Source of the DNA: an uncultured Ectothiorhodospiraceae bacterium
GTDB lineage: Bacteria; Pseudomonadota; Gammaproteobacteria; Nevskiales; Oceanococcaceae
Assembly (NCBI GenBank): GCA_937141935.1
Contig: CAKZQS010000016.1
Location: forward strand, 1-64,000
Direction: 5' to 3'
Length of the DNA: 64,000 nt
The notes under the pieces were generated by a model. It did no database searches and was not told the origin of the DNA. It saw only the letters and a list, made by a program, of their open reading frames with translations. A program made the position numbers and the translations under genes. Within the stretch, counting starts at the first letter, position 1, and every line of letters starts with the position of its first letter. Below, piece after piece: positions 9,097 through 17,708 of the stretch.

Positions 9097-9801
9097 CTAC
9101 CAGGATTCGCCGTAGGGGCGCAGGTCCAGTTCGAAGCTCCAGGCCGAGCGCGGCTGGGCGCTGAGCGCGTGTACCGATTCGGCGATGTCCTCCGGGGCCA
9201 GGAAGAAATCGTCGGGCTTGTCCGGCAGGGCCTGGCGGGTGCGCGGCAGGTCCACGACGCCATCGATGACCACATAGGCCACGTGCACGCCCTGCGGGCC
9301 CAGCGTGCGCGCCAACGACTGCGCCAGGCTGCGCTGCGCGGCCTTGGCGGCGGCAAAGCCGGCCGTCTGCGGCTTGCCGCGCAAGGCCGCGGTGGCGCCG
9401 ATGACCAGGATGTTGCCTTCGCCGGCGGCACACATCGGCGGCGCCAGGGCCTGCGCCGCCACCAGCAGCGCCAGCGTGTTGATGCGCCAGGTCTGCTCCA
9501 TTTCCTCCAGCGTGATCTCGTCGTAGCGCTTGAACACGCCGGCGCCGGCATTGTGGATCAGCGTGTGCACCGGCCCCAGCGTCTCGGCCACGCGGGCCAG
9601 CGTCTGCTGCAGCGTTTCGGGGTCGCTCACGTCGCAGGGGAAGGCCTGGGCCTGGGCGCACTGCGCGGCATAGCTGGCCAGCCGCTCCTGGTCGCGGGCC
9701 AGCATGGCCACGCGGTAGCCGGCCTGGGCAAAGCGCCGCGTCAGCGCCCAGCCGTTGCCCGGACCCACGCCGGTAATCACGCATACGGGGGAGTCGCTCA
9801 T
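9097..9801 (-). CDS. SDR-family protein with Phe in place of the catalytic Tyr
   Basis: 234 residues with a Rossmann fold: CVITGVGPGNGWALTRRFAQ (TGxxxGxG cofactor loop), CDVSDPETL, LIHNAGAG and INTLALLVAAQ. At the active site the usual YxxxK reads FAAAK (Phe149, Lys153), and the usual Ser is Thr/Ala (VIGATAALRG). Canonical dehydrogenase chemistry is therefore unlikely unless another residue replaces Tyr. The C-terminus (VAYVVIDGVVDLPRTRQ, then PEDIAESVHALSAQPRSAW) resembles an uncharacterised SDR subfamily I recall with FxxxK. The ATG at 9801 faces the quinone-reductase gene across 105 bp. Confidence 0.75.
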   Translation of the reverse strand: MSDSPVCVITGVGPGNGWALTRRFAQAGYRVAMLARDQERLASYAAQCAQAQAFPCDVSDPETLQQTLARVAETLGPVHTLIHNAGAGVFKRYDEITLEEMEQTWRINTLALLVAAQALAPPMCAAGEGNILVIGATAALRGKPQTAGFAAAKAAQRSLAQSLARTLGPQGVHVAYVVIDGVVDLPRTRQALPDKPDDFFLAPEDIAESVHALSAQPRSAWSFELDLRPYGESW

Positions 9802-9906
9802 CGCTGTCCTTGGGGGGAGAGGGAGTGCCACACTACGCAGCCAGCGCGGCCGCCGGCCAGTTGGCATGACCATGCCTGCCGGCGCCGGCCCAACCCGGGA
9901 GGAGCC

Positions 9907-10977
9907 ATGCAAGCCTGTGAGATTCGCCGCAATGGCGGCCCCGAGAACCTGGTGCTCTGTGAGCGCGAAACGCCGCGGCCGGGCGCCGGCGAGGTGGCGA
10001 TTGCGGTGGCCTACGCGGGCATCAACTTCGCCGACATCCTGGCCCGGCAGGGCCTGTACCCCGGCGCGCCGCCCGCGCCCAGTGTCGTGGGTTACGAGGT
10101 CAGCGGTCGGGTCAGCGCCGTGGGCGAGGGGGTCGACCCGGCATGGCTGGACCGCGAGGTGCTGGCGCTGACCAATTTTGGCGGCTACGCACAGACCGCG
10201 GTGGTCGGCGTGGACTACCTCTGGCCGCTGCCGCCGGGGCTGGCGCTGGACGTGGCCGCGGCCATCCCGCTGAACTACATCACCGCCGCCGGCCTGCTGG
10301 CGATGGGCGGGCTGGCTGCTGGCGACACGCTGCTGATCCACAACGTCGGCGGCGGTGTGGGCCTGGCCGCGCTGGAGCTTGCGCAGCAGCGCGGCGCCCA
10401 GGTGCTGGGCACGGCCAGCGCCGGCAAGCATGCGCTGCTGCGCGAGCGCGGCCTGGCAGAGCCCATCGACTATCGCCGCGAGGATTTCGTGGCGGCGGTG
10501 CGCCAGCGCACCGGGGGCGCCGGCGTGGACCTGGTGCTGGACCCTATCGGCGGCGCGCACTGGAAGCGCAGCCTGGCGGTGCTGCGGCCCAGCGGCCGGC
10601 TCGGCATGTACGGCATCTCCGGCGCCTCGGCCCCCGGCCTGCGCGGCAAGCTGGGTCTGGCGCGGCTGTTCGCGCAGGCGCCCTGGTTCCACCCGGCGCG
10701 GCTGATCCCGGGCAATCGGGGCGTGTACGGCATCAACATCCACGCGATGTACGAACAGGCCACGCTGTTCCGGCGCTGGATGGCGCCGGTGCTCGAGGGC
10801 GTGGCCGCGGGGCGCCTGCAGCCCCGGGTCGATCGTGTGTTCGCCCTGGCCGAGGCCGGCGAGGCCCACGCCTACATCGAGGCGCGGCGCAATGTGGGCA
10901 AGGTGCTGCTGCGCGTCGACCCGCCCGCTGCGGCACAATCGCCGCCTGCCGCCGGCACTGCGCCGGCCGCCACCTGA
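9907..10977 (+). CDS. Zinc-independent MDR-family quinone/alcohol oxidoreductase
   Basis: 356 residues of the medium-chain reductase superfamily. It has a GroES-like N-terminus (PGAGEVAIAVAYAGINFADILARQGLYP), then VGYEVSGRVSAVG, a Rossmann domain with LLIHNVGGGVGLAALELAQQRGAQVLGTAS, and DLVLDPIGG. The catalytic-zinc Cys/His ligands are absent, which points to the NADPH:quinone reductase or VAT-1-like branch; the substrate cannot be told. The ATG at 9907 has a GGGAGGAG ribosome-binding site. The C-terminus ends in a low-complexity Pro/Ala tail. The DUF808 gene begins 12 bp downstream, probably in the same operon. Confidence 0.82.
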   Translation: MQACEIRRNGGPENLVLCERETPRPGAGEVAIAVAYAGINFADILARQGLYPGAPPAPSVVGYEVSGRVSAVGEGVDPAWLDREVLALTNFGGYAQTAVVGVDYLWPLPPGLALDVAAAIPLNYITAAGLLAMGGLAAGDTLLIHNVGGGVGLAALELAQQRGAQVLGTASAGKHALLRERGLAEPIDYRREDFVAAVRQRTGGAGVDLVLDPIGGAHWKRSLAVLRPSGRLGMYGISGASAPGLRGKLGLARLFAQAPWFHPARLIPGNRGVYGINIHAMYEQATLFRRWMAPVLEGVAAGRLQPRVDRVFALAEAGEAHAYIEARRNVGKVLLRVDPPAAAQSPPAAGTAPAAT

Positions 10978-10989
10978 GGGGGACTGCCC

Positions 10990-11922
10990 ATGGCCGGCGC
11001 CAGCCTGCTGACCTTGCTCGACGACATCGCTACGCTGCTCGACGACGTGGCGCTGATGACCAAGAAGGCCACGGCCAAGACCGCCGGTGTGCTCGGCGAC
11101 GATCTGGCGCTTAACGCCAACCAGCTCACCGGCCTGCGCGCCGAGCGCGAGCTGCCGGTGATCTGGACGGTGGCCAAGGGTTCCGCGCGCAACAAGCTGA
11201 TTCTGGTGCCCGCGGCACTGGCCATCAGCGCCTTGGCGCCCTGGGCCGTGCTGCCGCTGCTGATGCTGGGCGGGCTGTACCTGTGCTTCGAGGGCGTGGA
11301 AAAGCTGGCCCACCGCTGGCTGCACCCGCCGGCCGAGCGCAGCGCCGAGCACCGCGCGATGCTCGAGGCGGCGGCCCGCTCGGCCGAGGACCTGCTGGTC
11401 TTCGAGCGCGACAAGATCCGCGGCGCGATCCGCACCGACTTCATCCTGTCCGCCGAGATCATCGTCATCGCCCTGGGCACGGTGGCCGCCGAGCCCTTCC
11501 TGACCCGGCTGCTGGTGCTGTCGGCCATTGCGGCGCTGATGACGGTCTTCGTCTATGGCCTGGTGGCGGGCATCGTCAAGATCGACGACGCCGGCGCGGC
11601 CCTGGCGCGCCGGCCCGGGGCGCTGGCGCAGCGCTGTGGGCACCTGCTGCTGGCGGCCGCGCCGCGGCTGATGACGCTGCTGTCGGTGCTGGGCACCGCG
11701 GCCATGTTCCTGGTGGGCGGCGGCATCCTGGTGCACGGCCTGGCGCCGGTGGAGCATGCCTTCGCGGCCTGGGCGGTGCTGCCGCCGGGCTGGACGCTGG
11801 GTGGCCTGGCGCCGCTGCTGCTGAGCAGCCTGTACAACGCCCTCTTCGGCATTCTGTGCGGGGCGGCGGTGCTGCTGGCGGTGCTGGGCTGGCAGCGGCT
11901 GCGCGGCGCGGAGCATGCTTGA
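10990..11922 (+). CDS. DUF808 family inner membrane protein (YedI-like)
   Basis: 310 residues beginning with the family hallmark ASLLTLLDDIATLLDDVALMTKKATAKTAG, then DDLALNANQLTGL. Several membrane helices follow (PLLMLGGLYLCFEGVEKL, AEIIVIALGTV, LSAIAALMTVFVYGLVAGIVKIDD, GTAAMFLVGGGILVHGL). The DUF808/YedI family is conserved in Proteobacteria without an assigned function. It starts 12 bp after the upstream oxidoreductase stop, and a strong GC hairpin follows its own stop. Confidence 0.88.
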   Translation: MAGASLLTLLDDIATLLDDVALMTKKATAKTAGVLGDDLALNANQLTGLRAERELPVIWTVAKGSARNKLILVPAALAISALAPWAVLPLLMLGGLYLCFEGVEKLAHRWLHPPAERSAEHRAMLEAAARSAEDLLVFERDKIRGAIRTDFILSAEIIVIALGTVAAEPFLTRLLVLSAIAALMTVFVYGLVAGIVKIDDAGAALARRPGALAQRCGHLLLAAAPRLMTLLSVLGTAAMFLVGGGILVHGLAPVEHAFAAWAVLPPGWTLGGLAPLLLSSLYNALFGILCGAAVLLAVLGWQRLRGAEHA

Positions 11923-11929
11923 GCATAGC

Positions 11930-11951
11930 GCCGGCCCGAGGTCGGGCCGGC
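11930..11951. terminator. GC-rich hairpin after the DUF808 gene
   Basis: A perfect 10-bp inverted repeat (GCCGGCCCGA / TCGGGCCGGC) with a 2-nt spacer lies 8 bp after the stop. There is no T-tract, so it may act as a weak terminator or a 3'-end stabiliser. Confidence 0.45.
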
Positions 11952-12045
11952 CTTCGCGGCGCCGTTGCGGCCGCTGCAAGAATCGGATTGTTTCGCCCCG
12001 GCGCGCTGCCTAGGCTGGTCGCAAGCCTGACCCCCCGAATCCGTC

Positions 12046-12957
12046 ATGAGCCAGGATGCCGCCTACCAGCGTTGCGAACACGCCATTGCGCTGCTGCTGG
12101 AGCAGGGGCCCGCCGCGGCCCGTCTGGAATTGCTGGCGCAGCAGGTGGGCTGCAGCCCCTTCCAGCTGCAACGCGAGTTTTCGGCCTATACCGGGCTCAG
12201 CCCCAGCCAGTTTGCGCGCGTGCTCAGCCGCGAGGCCCTGCGGGCGCGCCTGGATGCCGAGGGCACCGCGGGCGGCTCGCTGCTGGCGCTGAGCGAGGCC
12301 AGCGGCTTTTCCAGCGTGTCGCGGCTGCATGACCTGACCGTGACGCTGGAGGCGCTGACGCCGGCGCAACTGCGGGCCGCCGGCGCCGGGGTCCAGATCG
12401 CCTATGGCCAGGTCGATTCGCCCTGGGGGCCGCTGCGCCTGGGCCAGACGGCGCGCGGCATCTGCCACCTGCAGTTCGTCGATCCGCAGGAGGCCACGCC
12501 CGCCGCCGCGGCCTTGGCCGCGCAATGGCCCCAGGCCACGCTGGTCGAGGACCCGGCGCGGGTGCAGGCCACCGCCGATGCGCTGTTCGCGGCGCCCGCG
12601 CAAGCGTCCACACCGGCGCGGACGGGAGCGGGCGCTGGCGCGTCGCGCCCGCTGCGCCTGGCGCTGGCCGTGCGCGGCACCAACTTCCAGGTGCAGGTCT
12701 GGCGCGCGCTGCTGGCCATCCCGCCGGGCAGCCTGCGCACCTACGCCGCCATCGCCCGCGGCCTGGGCCTGCCCGCCGGCGCCGCCCGTGCGGTGGGCAA
12801 TGCCGTGGGCGCCAACCCGGTGGCGCTGCTGATCCCCTGTCATCGGGTGATCCGCGCCAGCGGCGCGCTGGGCGGCTATCGCTGGGGCCTGCCGCGCAAG
12901 GCCGGGCTGCTGGCCGCGGAATGGGCCGGCGCGGCGGGCCAGACCAGCGCCGCCTGA
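12046..12957 (+). CDS. AraC-type DNA-binding / O6-methylguanine-DNA methyltransferase fusion (Ada C-terminal type)
   Basis: 303 residues in two parts. Residues 1-100 hold an AraC-type helix-turn-helix region (LELLAQQVGCSPFQLQREFSAYTGLSPSQFARVL). Residues 125-300 are a methyltransferase domain with GTNFQVQVWRALLAIPPGSLRTY, ARAVGNAVGANPVALLIPCHRVIR, and the G-G-Y-R-W-G loop. Cys265 of PCHRV is the suicidal methyl acceptor. The zinc-binding N-terminal Ada domain that senses methylphosphotriesters is missing, so this is a shortened Ada; whether it still regulates transcription is unknown. It stands alone downstream of the DUF808 hairpin. Confidence 0.9.
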   Translation: MSQDAAYQRCEHAIALLLEQGPAAARLELLAQQVGCSPFQLQREFSAYTGLSPSQFARVLSREALRARLDAEGTAGGSLLALSEASGFSSVSRLHDLTVTLEALTPAQLRAAGAGVQIAYGQVDSPWGPLRLGQTARGICHLQFVDPQEATPAAAALAAQWPQATLVEDPARVQATADALFAAPAQASTPARTGAGAGASRPLRLALAVRGTNFQVQVWRALLAIPPGSLRTYAAIARGLGLPAGAARAVGNAVGANPVALLIPCHRVIRASGALGGYRWGLPRKAGLLAAEWAGAAGQTSAA

Positions 12958-13078
12958 GCCGGCCGCGGCGGCACAAGCCCTGACGCTAGGGGCGGGCCAG
13001 AGCTAGGGACAGGTGCGGCGGCTGCGGGTCACGGCCGGGCCGTGGAAGAATGCTCCCAGGTCCCCGCGCGGAATGCCC

Positions 13079-13906
13079 ATGCTGGCGCCGGCCACCGTCC
13101 AGGCCTATGCCGAACTCGCCGACTGGCTGCAGGCGCGCCAGCGCGCCGGTGCACGGGTGGTCGGCATCAACGGGGCGCAGGGCTCCGGTAAGAGCACGCT
13201 GGCCCGCTGGCTGGCCGCCGAGCTGGGCCGCCGCGGCCTGCGCGTGGCCACGCTGTCGCTGGATGATTGCTACCTCGGCCGCGCCGCCCGCGCGGAACTG
13301 GCGGCGCGGGTGCACCCGCTGCTGGCCACTCGCGGCGTGCCGGGCACGCACGACGTGGCGCTGGGCCGGCGCCTGCTGCGCGATCTGCCGCGACTGGCAG
13401 CCGGCGCGGAGCAGGCGCTGCCCACCTTCGACAAGGCCGGCGACGAGCGCATCGACGCCACCGCGGCACGGACGCAAGCCGGCCCGGTGGACCTGCTGCT
13501 GTTCGAGGGCTGGTGTGTGGGCACACCGCCGCAGGCGGCGGCGCAGCTCGCCCGGCCCTGCAATGCGCTGGAGGCCCGCGAAGACGCCGACGGCCGCTGG
13601 CGGGCCTGGGTCAACGCACAGCTCGCCGGCCCCTATGCGCATTGGTGGGGCGATTGCGATGCGCTGGTAATGCTGCGGGTGCCGGGTTGGGAGGCCGTGC
13701 ACGATTGGCGCGCGCAGCAGGAGCGCGAAACCGCGGCCGCGGCGCCGGACGGGCGCGCGCCGCTGCTGGAGCCGGCGGCGCTGCAGCGCTTTCTGGACCA
13801 CTACGAGCGGCTGACCCGGCACACGCTGCAGCGCCTGCCGGAGCAGGCCGACGCGCTGCTGGAGCTGGACTTGGCCCATTCCGTGCATGTGGCCCGGCTG
13901 TCATGA
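13079..13906 (+). CDS. D-glycerate kinase, P-loop (GLYK/Tda10-like)
   Basis: 275 residues. A Walker A motif INGAQGSGKSTLARWL lies near residues 28-43. LSLDDCYLG, TRGVPGTHDVALG, PTFDKAGDERI and LLFEGWCVG follow, the set seen in the plant-type D-glycerate 3-kinase family. It phosphorylates D-glycerate to phosphoglycerate. I prefer the ATG at 13079 because a GCGGA lies 7 bp ahead; ATG 13073 and an upstream GTG are alternatives. It is first in a four-gene operon, its stop overlapping the next start (ATGA). In context it would reclaim the glycerate released by the phosphorylase two genes after the synthase step, or prime synthesis. Confidence 0.85.
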   Translation: MLAPATVQAYAELADWLQARQRAGARVVGINGAQGSGKSTLARWLAAELGRRGLRVATLSLDDCYLGRAARAELAARVHPLLATRGVPGTHDVALGRRLLRDLPRLAAGAEQALPTFDKAGDERIDATAARTQAGPVDLLLFEGWCVGTPPQAAAQLARPCNALEAREDADGRWRAWVNAQLAGPYAHWWGDCDALVMLRVPGWEAVHDWRAQQERETAAAAPDGRAPLLEPAALQRFLDHYERLTRHTLQRLPEQADALLELDLAHSVHVARLS

Positions 13907-14697
13907 AGGCGCTCGTCATTACCGACCTCGACGGCACATTGCTCGACCACCACAGCTATGACTGGCGGCCGGCGCAGCCGGCGCTGGCCGCGCTGGCGGC
14001 GGCCGGCATCCCGGTGGTCTTCAACACCAGCAAGACCTACGCGGAGTCGCAGGCGCTGCAGGCGCAGATGGGCGTCTCGGCGCCGCTGATTGTCGAAAAC
14101 GGCTCCTGTGTGCACCTGGCCGACGGCGCCCGCATCGTGCTCGGGCGCAGCCGCGCGGAGCTGTGCGCGCTGCTCGAGGCGCAGGGCTGCGCGGCGCGCT
14201 ACCGCTACCAAAGCTTCCGCGCGCTGGGGGAAGCCGGCGTGCAGGCCCAGACCGGCCTGTCGGCCGAGCAGGCGCGGTTGGCGGCCACGCGGGCCTGGAG
14301 CGAGCCGCTGCTGTGGCAGGACGCGCCCGAGCGCATCGCCGCGCTGCGCGCCGAACTGGCACCGCTGGGCTGCAATGTGCTGGTCGGCGGCCGCTTCGTG
14401 CATGTGCTCGGCGATTGCGACAAGGGCCGCGCCGCACAGGCGCTGCGCGAGCGGCTGGCGCCGCAGGCCACGCTGGTCGCCCTGGGCGACCGGCCTAACG
14501 ACGTGGCGATGCTGGCCGCGGCCGACATCGCGATCTGGGTGCCCAATGCCCAGGCCGGCCCGGAGGCCGGTGAGGCGGGCGGCTGGCAGCGCCCGGCGCA
14601 GCCGGCGCATGCCCGCACGGCGCCGGCCGCGGGCCCCGCGGGCTGGTGCCGTGCCATCCTGCAACTGTTGCACGACGGGGAGCTGCGAGCGGCGTGA
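13903..14697 (+). CDS. Glucosyl/mannosyl-3-phosphoglycerate phosphatase (HAD, MPGP type)
   Basis: 264 residues with HAD motif I ITDLDGTLLDHH at the N-terminus, NTSKTYAESQAL (motif II region), IVENGSCVHL, and motif IV LGDRPNDVAMLAAAD. This arrangement is typical of the mannosyl-3-phosphoglycerate phosphatase family, which also dephosphorylates glucosyl-3-phosphoglycerate. Next to a synthase gene, it should release glucosylglycerate, a compatible solute. The ATG overlaps the kinase stop by 4 bp, and its stop overlaps the GTG start of the synthase. An Ala/Pro-rich insert (about residues 215-245) looks like low-complexity drift. Confidence 0.88.
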   Translation: MKALVITDLDGTLLDHHSYDWRPAQPALAALAAAGIPVVFNTSKTYAESQALQAQMGVSAPLIVENGSCVHLADGARIVLGRSRAELCALLEAQGCAARYRYQSFRALGEAGVQAQTGLSAEQARLAATRAWSEPLLWQDAPERIAALRAELAPLGCNVLVGGRFVHVLGDCDKGRAAQALRERLAPQATLVALGDRPNDVAMLAAADIAIWVPNAQAGPEAGEAGGWQRPAQPAHARTAPAAGPAGWCRAILQLLHDGELRAA

Positions 14698-15908
14698 GCG
14701 ACTTCTACCAAAACGGCGTCATCAGCACGCTGCACCGCCTGGGCAACCGCCCGGTCGAGGCCTTCGAGGCCGAGCTGCGCGACTTCGGCCGCAAGCGCGC
14801 CCTGTCGCTGGTGCTGCCCTGCCTGTATTCGGAGCTGGAGGGCCCGGCGATTCACCGCATCGTCGAGGAGCTCAAGGCGGTCGATTACCTGGACCAGATC
14901 ATCATCGGCCTGGATCGGGCCGATGCCAAGCAATACGCCCATGCGCGGCGCTTTTTTGGCCAGTTGCCGCAGCAGCACCATGTGCTGTGGAACGACGGGC
15001 CGCGGCTGTCGGCCATCCACCAGCGCCTGCAGGCCGAGGGCCTGGCGCCGGACGAGCCGGGCAAGGGGCGCAATGTCTGGTATTGCCTGGGCTTTCTGCT
15101 GGCCACCGAGCGGCCGGGCGCGGTGGCGCTGCACGACTGCGACATCCTGACCTATGACCGCTCGCTGCTGGCGCGGCTGATCTACCCGGTGGCCAACCCG
15201 GCCTTCAACTACCAGTTCTGCAAGGGCTTTTATTCGCGCATTGCCAACGAGCGGTTGAACGGGCGGGTCTGCCGCCTGCTGGTCAGCCCGCTGATCCGCA
15301 CGCTGCGTACGGTGTTCGGGCCGCTGCCCTATCTGGAGTTCATGGACAGCTTTCGCTACTCGCTGGCCGGCGAGTTTGCGATGCGCACCGATGTGGTGGA
15401 GAACCTGCGCATCCCCACCGACTGGGGCCTGGAGATCGGCGTGCTGTCGGAGATGTACCGCAACTACGCGGCCAACCGCATCTGCCAAGTGGACGTGGCC
15501 GAGGCCTACGACCACAAGCACCAGGAGCTGTCGGCCGAGGATGTCTCGCGCGGCCTGTCGAAGATGGCCATCGACATCATCAAGGCCTTCTACCGCAAGC
15601 TGGCGACCAATGGGGTGGTGTTTACCTCGGAGCACTTCCGCTCAATCAAGGCCACCTACTACCGCATGGCGCTGGACTACATCGAGGTCTACGCCAACGA
15701 CGCGATGCTCAATGGCCTGCAGGTCGACATCCACGCCGAGGAGCAGGCCGTAGAGACCTTTGCCCACAACATCGTGCTGGCCGGCCAGCACTTTCTGGCC
15801 AACCCCATGGAGCAGCCTTTCGTGCCCAGCTGGAACCGGGTGCGCAGCGCGCTGCCGGGCGTGCTCGGCGAGGTCCGCGAGGCGGTGCGCGCCGACGACG
15901 AGGCCTAG
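14694..15908 (+). CDS. gpgS: Glucosyl-3-phosphoglycerate synthase-like glycosyltransferase
   Basis: 404 residues, GT-A fold. LSLVLPCLYSELEGPAIHRI opens the nucleotide-binding part; VALHDCDILTYDRSLLARL carries the metal-binding DxD (D-C-D). YQFCKGFYSRIANERLNGRV and PTDWGLEIGVLSEMYR follow. Family knowledge: GpgS joins NDP-glucose and 3-phosphoglycerate to give glucosyl-3-phosphoglycerate. The GTG start (GTGA overlap with the phosphatase stop) has a GGGGAG about 12 bp ahead. The neighbours complete the route: the phosphatase makes glucosylglycerate and the GH13_18 enzyme, 5 bp downstream, can phosphorolyse it. Confidence 0.87.
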   Translation: MSDFYQNGVISTLHRLGNRPVEAFEAELRDFGRKRALSLVLPCLYSELEGPAIHRIVEELKAVDYLDQIIIGLDRADAKQYAHARRFFGQLPQQHHVLWNDGPRLSAIHQRLQAEGLAPDEPGKGRNVWYCLGFLLATERPGAVALHDCDILTYDRSLLARLIYPVANPAFNYQFCKGFYSRIANERLNGRVCRLLVSPLIRTLRTVFGPLPYLEFMDSFRYSLAGEFAMRTDVVENLRIPTDWGLEIGVLSEMYRNYAANRICQVDVAEAYDHKHQELSAEDVSRGLSKMAIDIIKAFYRKLATNGVVFTSEHFRSIKATYYRMALDYIEVYANDAMLNGLQVDIHAEEQAVETFAHNIVLAGQHFLANPMEQPFVPSWNRVRSALPGVLGEVREAVRADDEA

Positions 15909-15913
15909 CGCCG

Positions 15914-17662
15914 ATGCAACACGGCCACGCCACCCTGGGCGAGCGCCTCGCGGCGCATCTGCAACGCATCTACCCCGAGCAGGACGCGGCGGCCCTGGCC
16001 GCGCGCCTGTGCCAGCCGATGGCGCTGGACCCGCGGCAGGAGGTCGAGCCACGGCCGCGCAACCTCTGGGGCGCCGGCGACGTGTGGATGATCTGCTACG
16101 GCGACAGCGTGGCGGACCCGGACGAGGCGCCGCTGCGCACGCTGCGCGGGCTGCTGGACGGGCCCTTCGCCGGCCTGCTCTCCGGCGTGCACATCCTGCC
16201 GTTTTTTCCCTATTCCTCGGATCATGGCTTTGCCGTAACCGATTACGACACCGTGCAGCCGGCGCTGGGTGAGTGGGCGGACATCCGCGCCATTGCCGAC
16301 AGCCACCGCGTGATGGCCGACCTGGTGATCAACCACTGCTCGGCCGAGCACCCCTGGTTCAAGGCCTTCTGCCAGGGCGAGGGCGAGGGCGCCGATTACT
16401 TTCGCAGCATCGACGCCGACGAGGACCTGTCGGCGGTGGTGCGGCCGCGGACCTCGGATCTGCGCCGGCCCACCTCGACCGCCCGCGGGCTGGCGCAGGT
16501 GTGGTGCACCTTCTCGCATGATCAGGTGGACCTGGACTTTCGCAAGCCGAAGGTGCTGGAGGAGTTCGTGCGCATCCTGGCGCGCCAGCTCGAGCACGGC
16601 GTGCGGGCCTTCCGCCTGGATGCGGTGGCCTTCCTGTGGAAGGAGGCCGGCACCACCTGCCTGAACCTGCCGCAGACGCACGAGATCGTGCGCCTGCTGC
16701 GCACGCTGCTGGAGGCGCGCGACCCGGACACCATCCTGGTGACCGAGACCAACATCCCCAACCGCGAGAACCTGTCCTATTTCGGCAACGGCAACGAGGC
16801 GCACATCGTCTACAACTTCTCGCTGCCGCCGCTGTTGCTGCACACGCTGTGGTCGGGCTCCTGCGCGCACCTGAAGACCTGGCTGATGAGCATGCCGCCG
16901 GCGCAGGTCGGCACCTGCTTTTTGAACTTTCTGGCCTCGCACGACGGCATCGGGCTGCGCCCGGCCGAGGGCCTGCTGAGCGAGCAGGAGGTCGGCGCGC
17001 TGATCGACACCGCGCAGCGCCACGGCGGCGAGGTCAGCTGGCGCAGCCTGGGCGGCGAGCGCCGGCCCTATGAGATCAACATCGCGCTGTTCGATGCGCT
17101 GCGCGGCACCCATGCCGGCGAGGACGCGTTGCAGCGCGAGCGCTTTGTCTGCGCCCACGCGATCATGCTCGGGCTGGAGGGGCTGCCGGCCTTTTATATC
17201 CACAGCCTGCTGGCCACCGGCAACGACCACGAGCGCTACCGCCGCAGCGGCAAGCCGCGCTCGCTGAACCGCCACCAGTGGTCGGCCCCCGCCCTGCGCG
17301 CCGCGCTGGACGATGCCGAGTCGGATCAGGCGCAGGTGCTGGCCCGTCTGGGCGAGCTGATCCGCATCCGCCGCGCGCAGCCGGCCTTCCACCCCAATGC
17401 CACGCAGTACACGCTGCACCTCGAGGAGCAGTTGCTGGGGTTCTGGCGCCAGAGCATGGATCGGCGGCAGAGCATTTTTTGCATCAGCAATGTCGGGCGC
17501 ACGCCGGCGCGGCTGCGGCTGGATCGCCTCAACCTCAGTCTCATGGATGAATGGCACAATCTGATCGGGGGCCGCCGCTACCAATCGATTGCCGATGTGA
17601 TCGAGCTGGCCCCCTACGAGACGGTCTGGATCAGCAACCGCCCGACCGCGCCCAGCCCATAG
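15914..17662 (+). CDS. GH13_18 glycoside phosphorylase, probable glucosylglycerate phosphorylase
   Basis: 582 residues of the sucrose-phosphorylase subfamily of GH13. The (beta/alpha)8 landmarks are HILPFFPYSSDHGFAVTDY, VMADLVINHCS, nucleophile Asp236 in AFRLDAVAF, acid/base Glu278 in LVTETNIP, and the third carboxylate Asp344 in LASHDGIGLRP. Sucrose, sucrose-6-phosphate and glucosylglycerate phosphorylases share this fold. Residence with GpgS, the phosphatase and a glycerate kinase strongly favours glucosylglycerate, cleaved by phosphate to glucose-1-phosphate and D-glycerate. It begins 5 bp after the synthase stop, so it is in the same operon. Confidence 0.83.
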   Translation: MQHGHATLGERLAAHLQRIYPEQDAAALAARLCQPMALDPRQEVEPRPRNLWGAGDVWMICYGDSVADPDEAPLRTLRGLLDGPFAGLLSGVHILPFFPYSSDHGFAVTDYDTVQPALGEWADIRAIADSHRVMADLVINHCSAEHPWFKAFCQGEGEGADYFRSIDADEDLSAVVRPRTSDLRRPTSTARGLAQVWCTFSHDQVDLDFRKPKVLEEFVRILARQLEHGVRAFRLDAVAFLWKEAGTTCLNLPQTHEIVRLLRTLLEARDPDTILVTETNIPNRENLSYFGNGNEAHIVYNFSLPPLLLHTLWSGSCAHLKTWLMSMPPAQVGTCFLNFLASHDGIGLRPAEGLLSEQEVGALIDTAQRHGGEVSWRSLGGERRPYEINIALFDALRGTHAGEDALQRERFVCAHAIMLGLEGLPAFYIHSLLATGNDHERYRRSGKPRSLNRHQWSAPALRAALDDAESDQAQVLARLGELIRIRRAQPAFHPNATQYTLHLEEQLLGFWRQSMDRRQSIFCISNVGRTPARLRLDRLNLSLMDEWHNLIGGRRYQSIADVIELAPYETVWISNRPTAPSP

Positions 17663-17708
17663 GACGGCCCGGCCCTGCGCCCGCGGGGCCGCATCGCGAG
17701 GAGACACG

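Noticed and set aside
9863-9876. Palindrome GGCATG-AC-CATGCC between SDR and oxidoreductase genes as a TetR-type operator
   Set aside because: Only 6-bp arms, occurring by chance often in this composition, and no regulator gene nearby.
9802-11979. N-terminal extension of the SDR frame through the oxidoreductase and DUF808 genes
   Set aside because: The extension is Gln/His/Arg-rich shadow of two well-supported plus-strand genes; the SDR fold begins at 9801.
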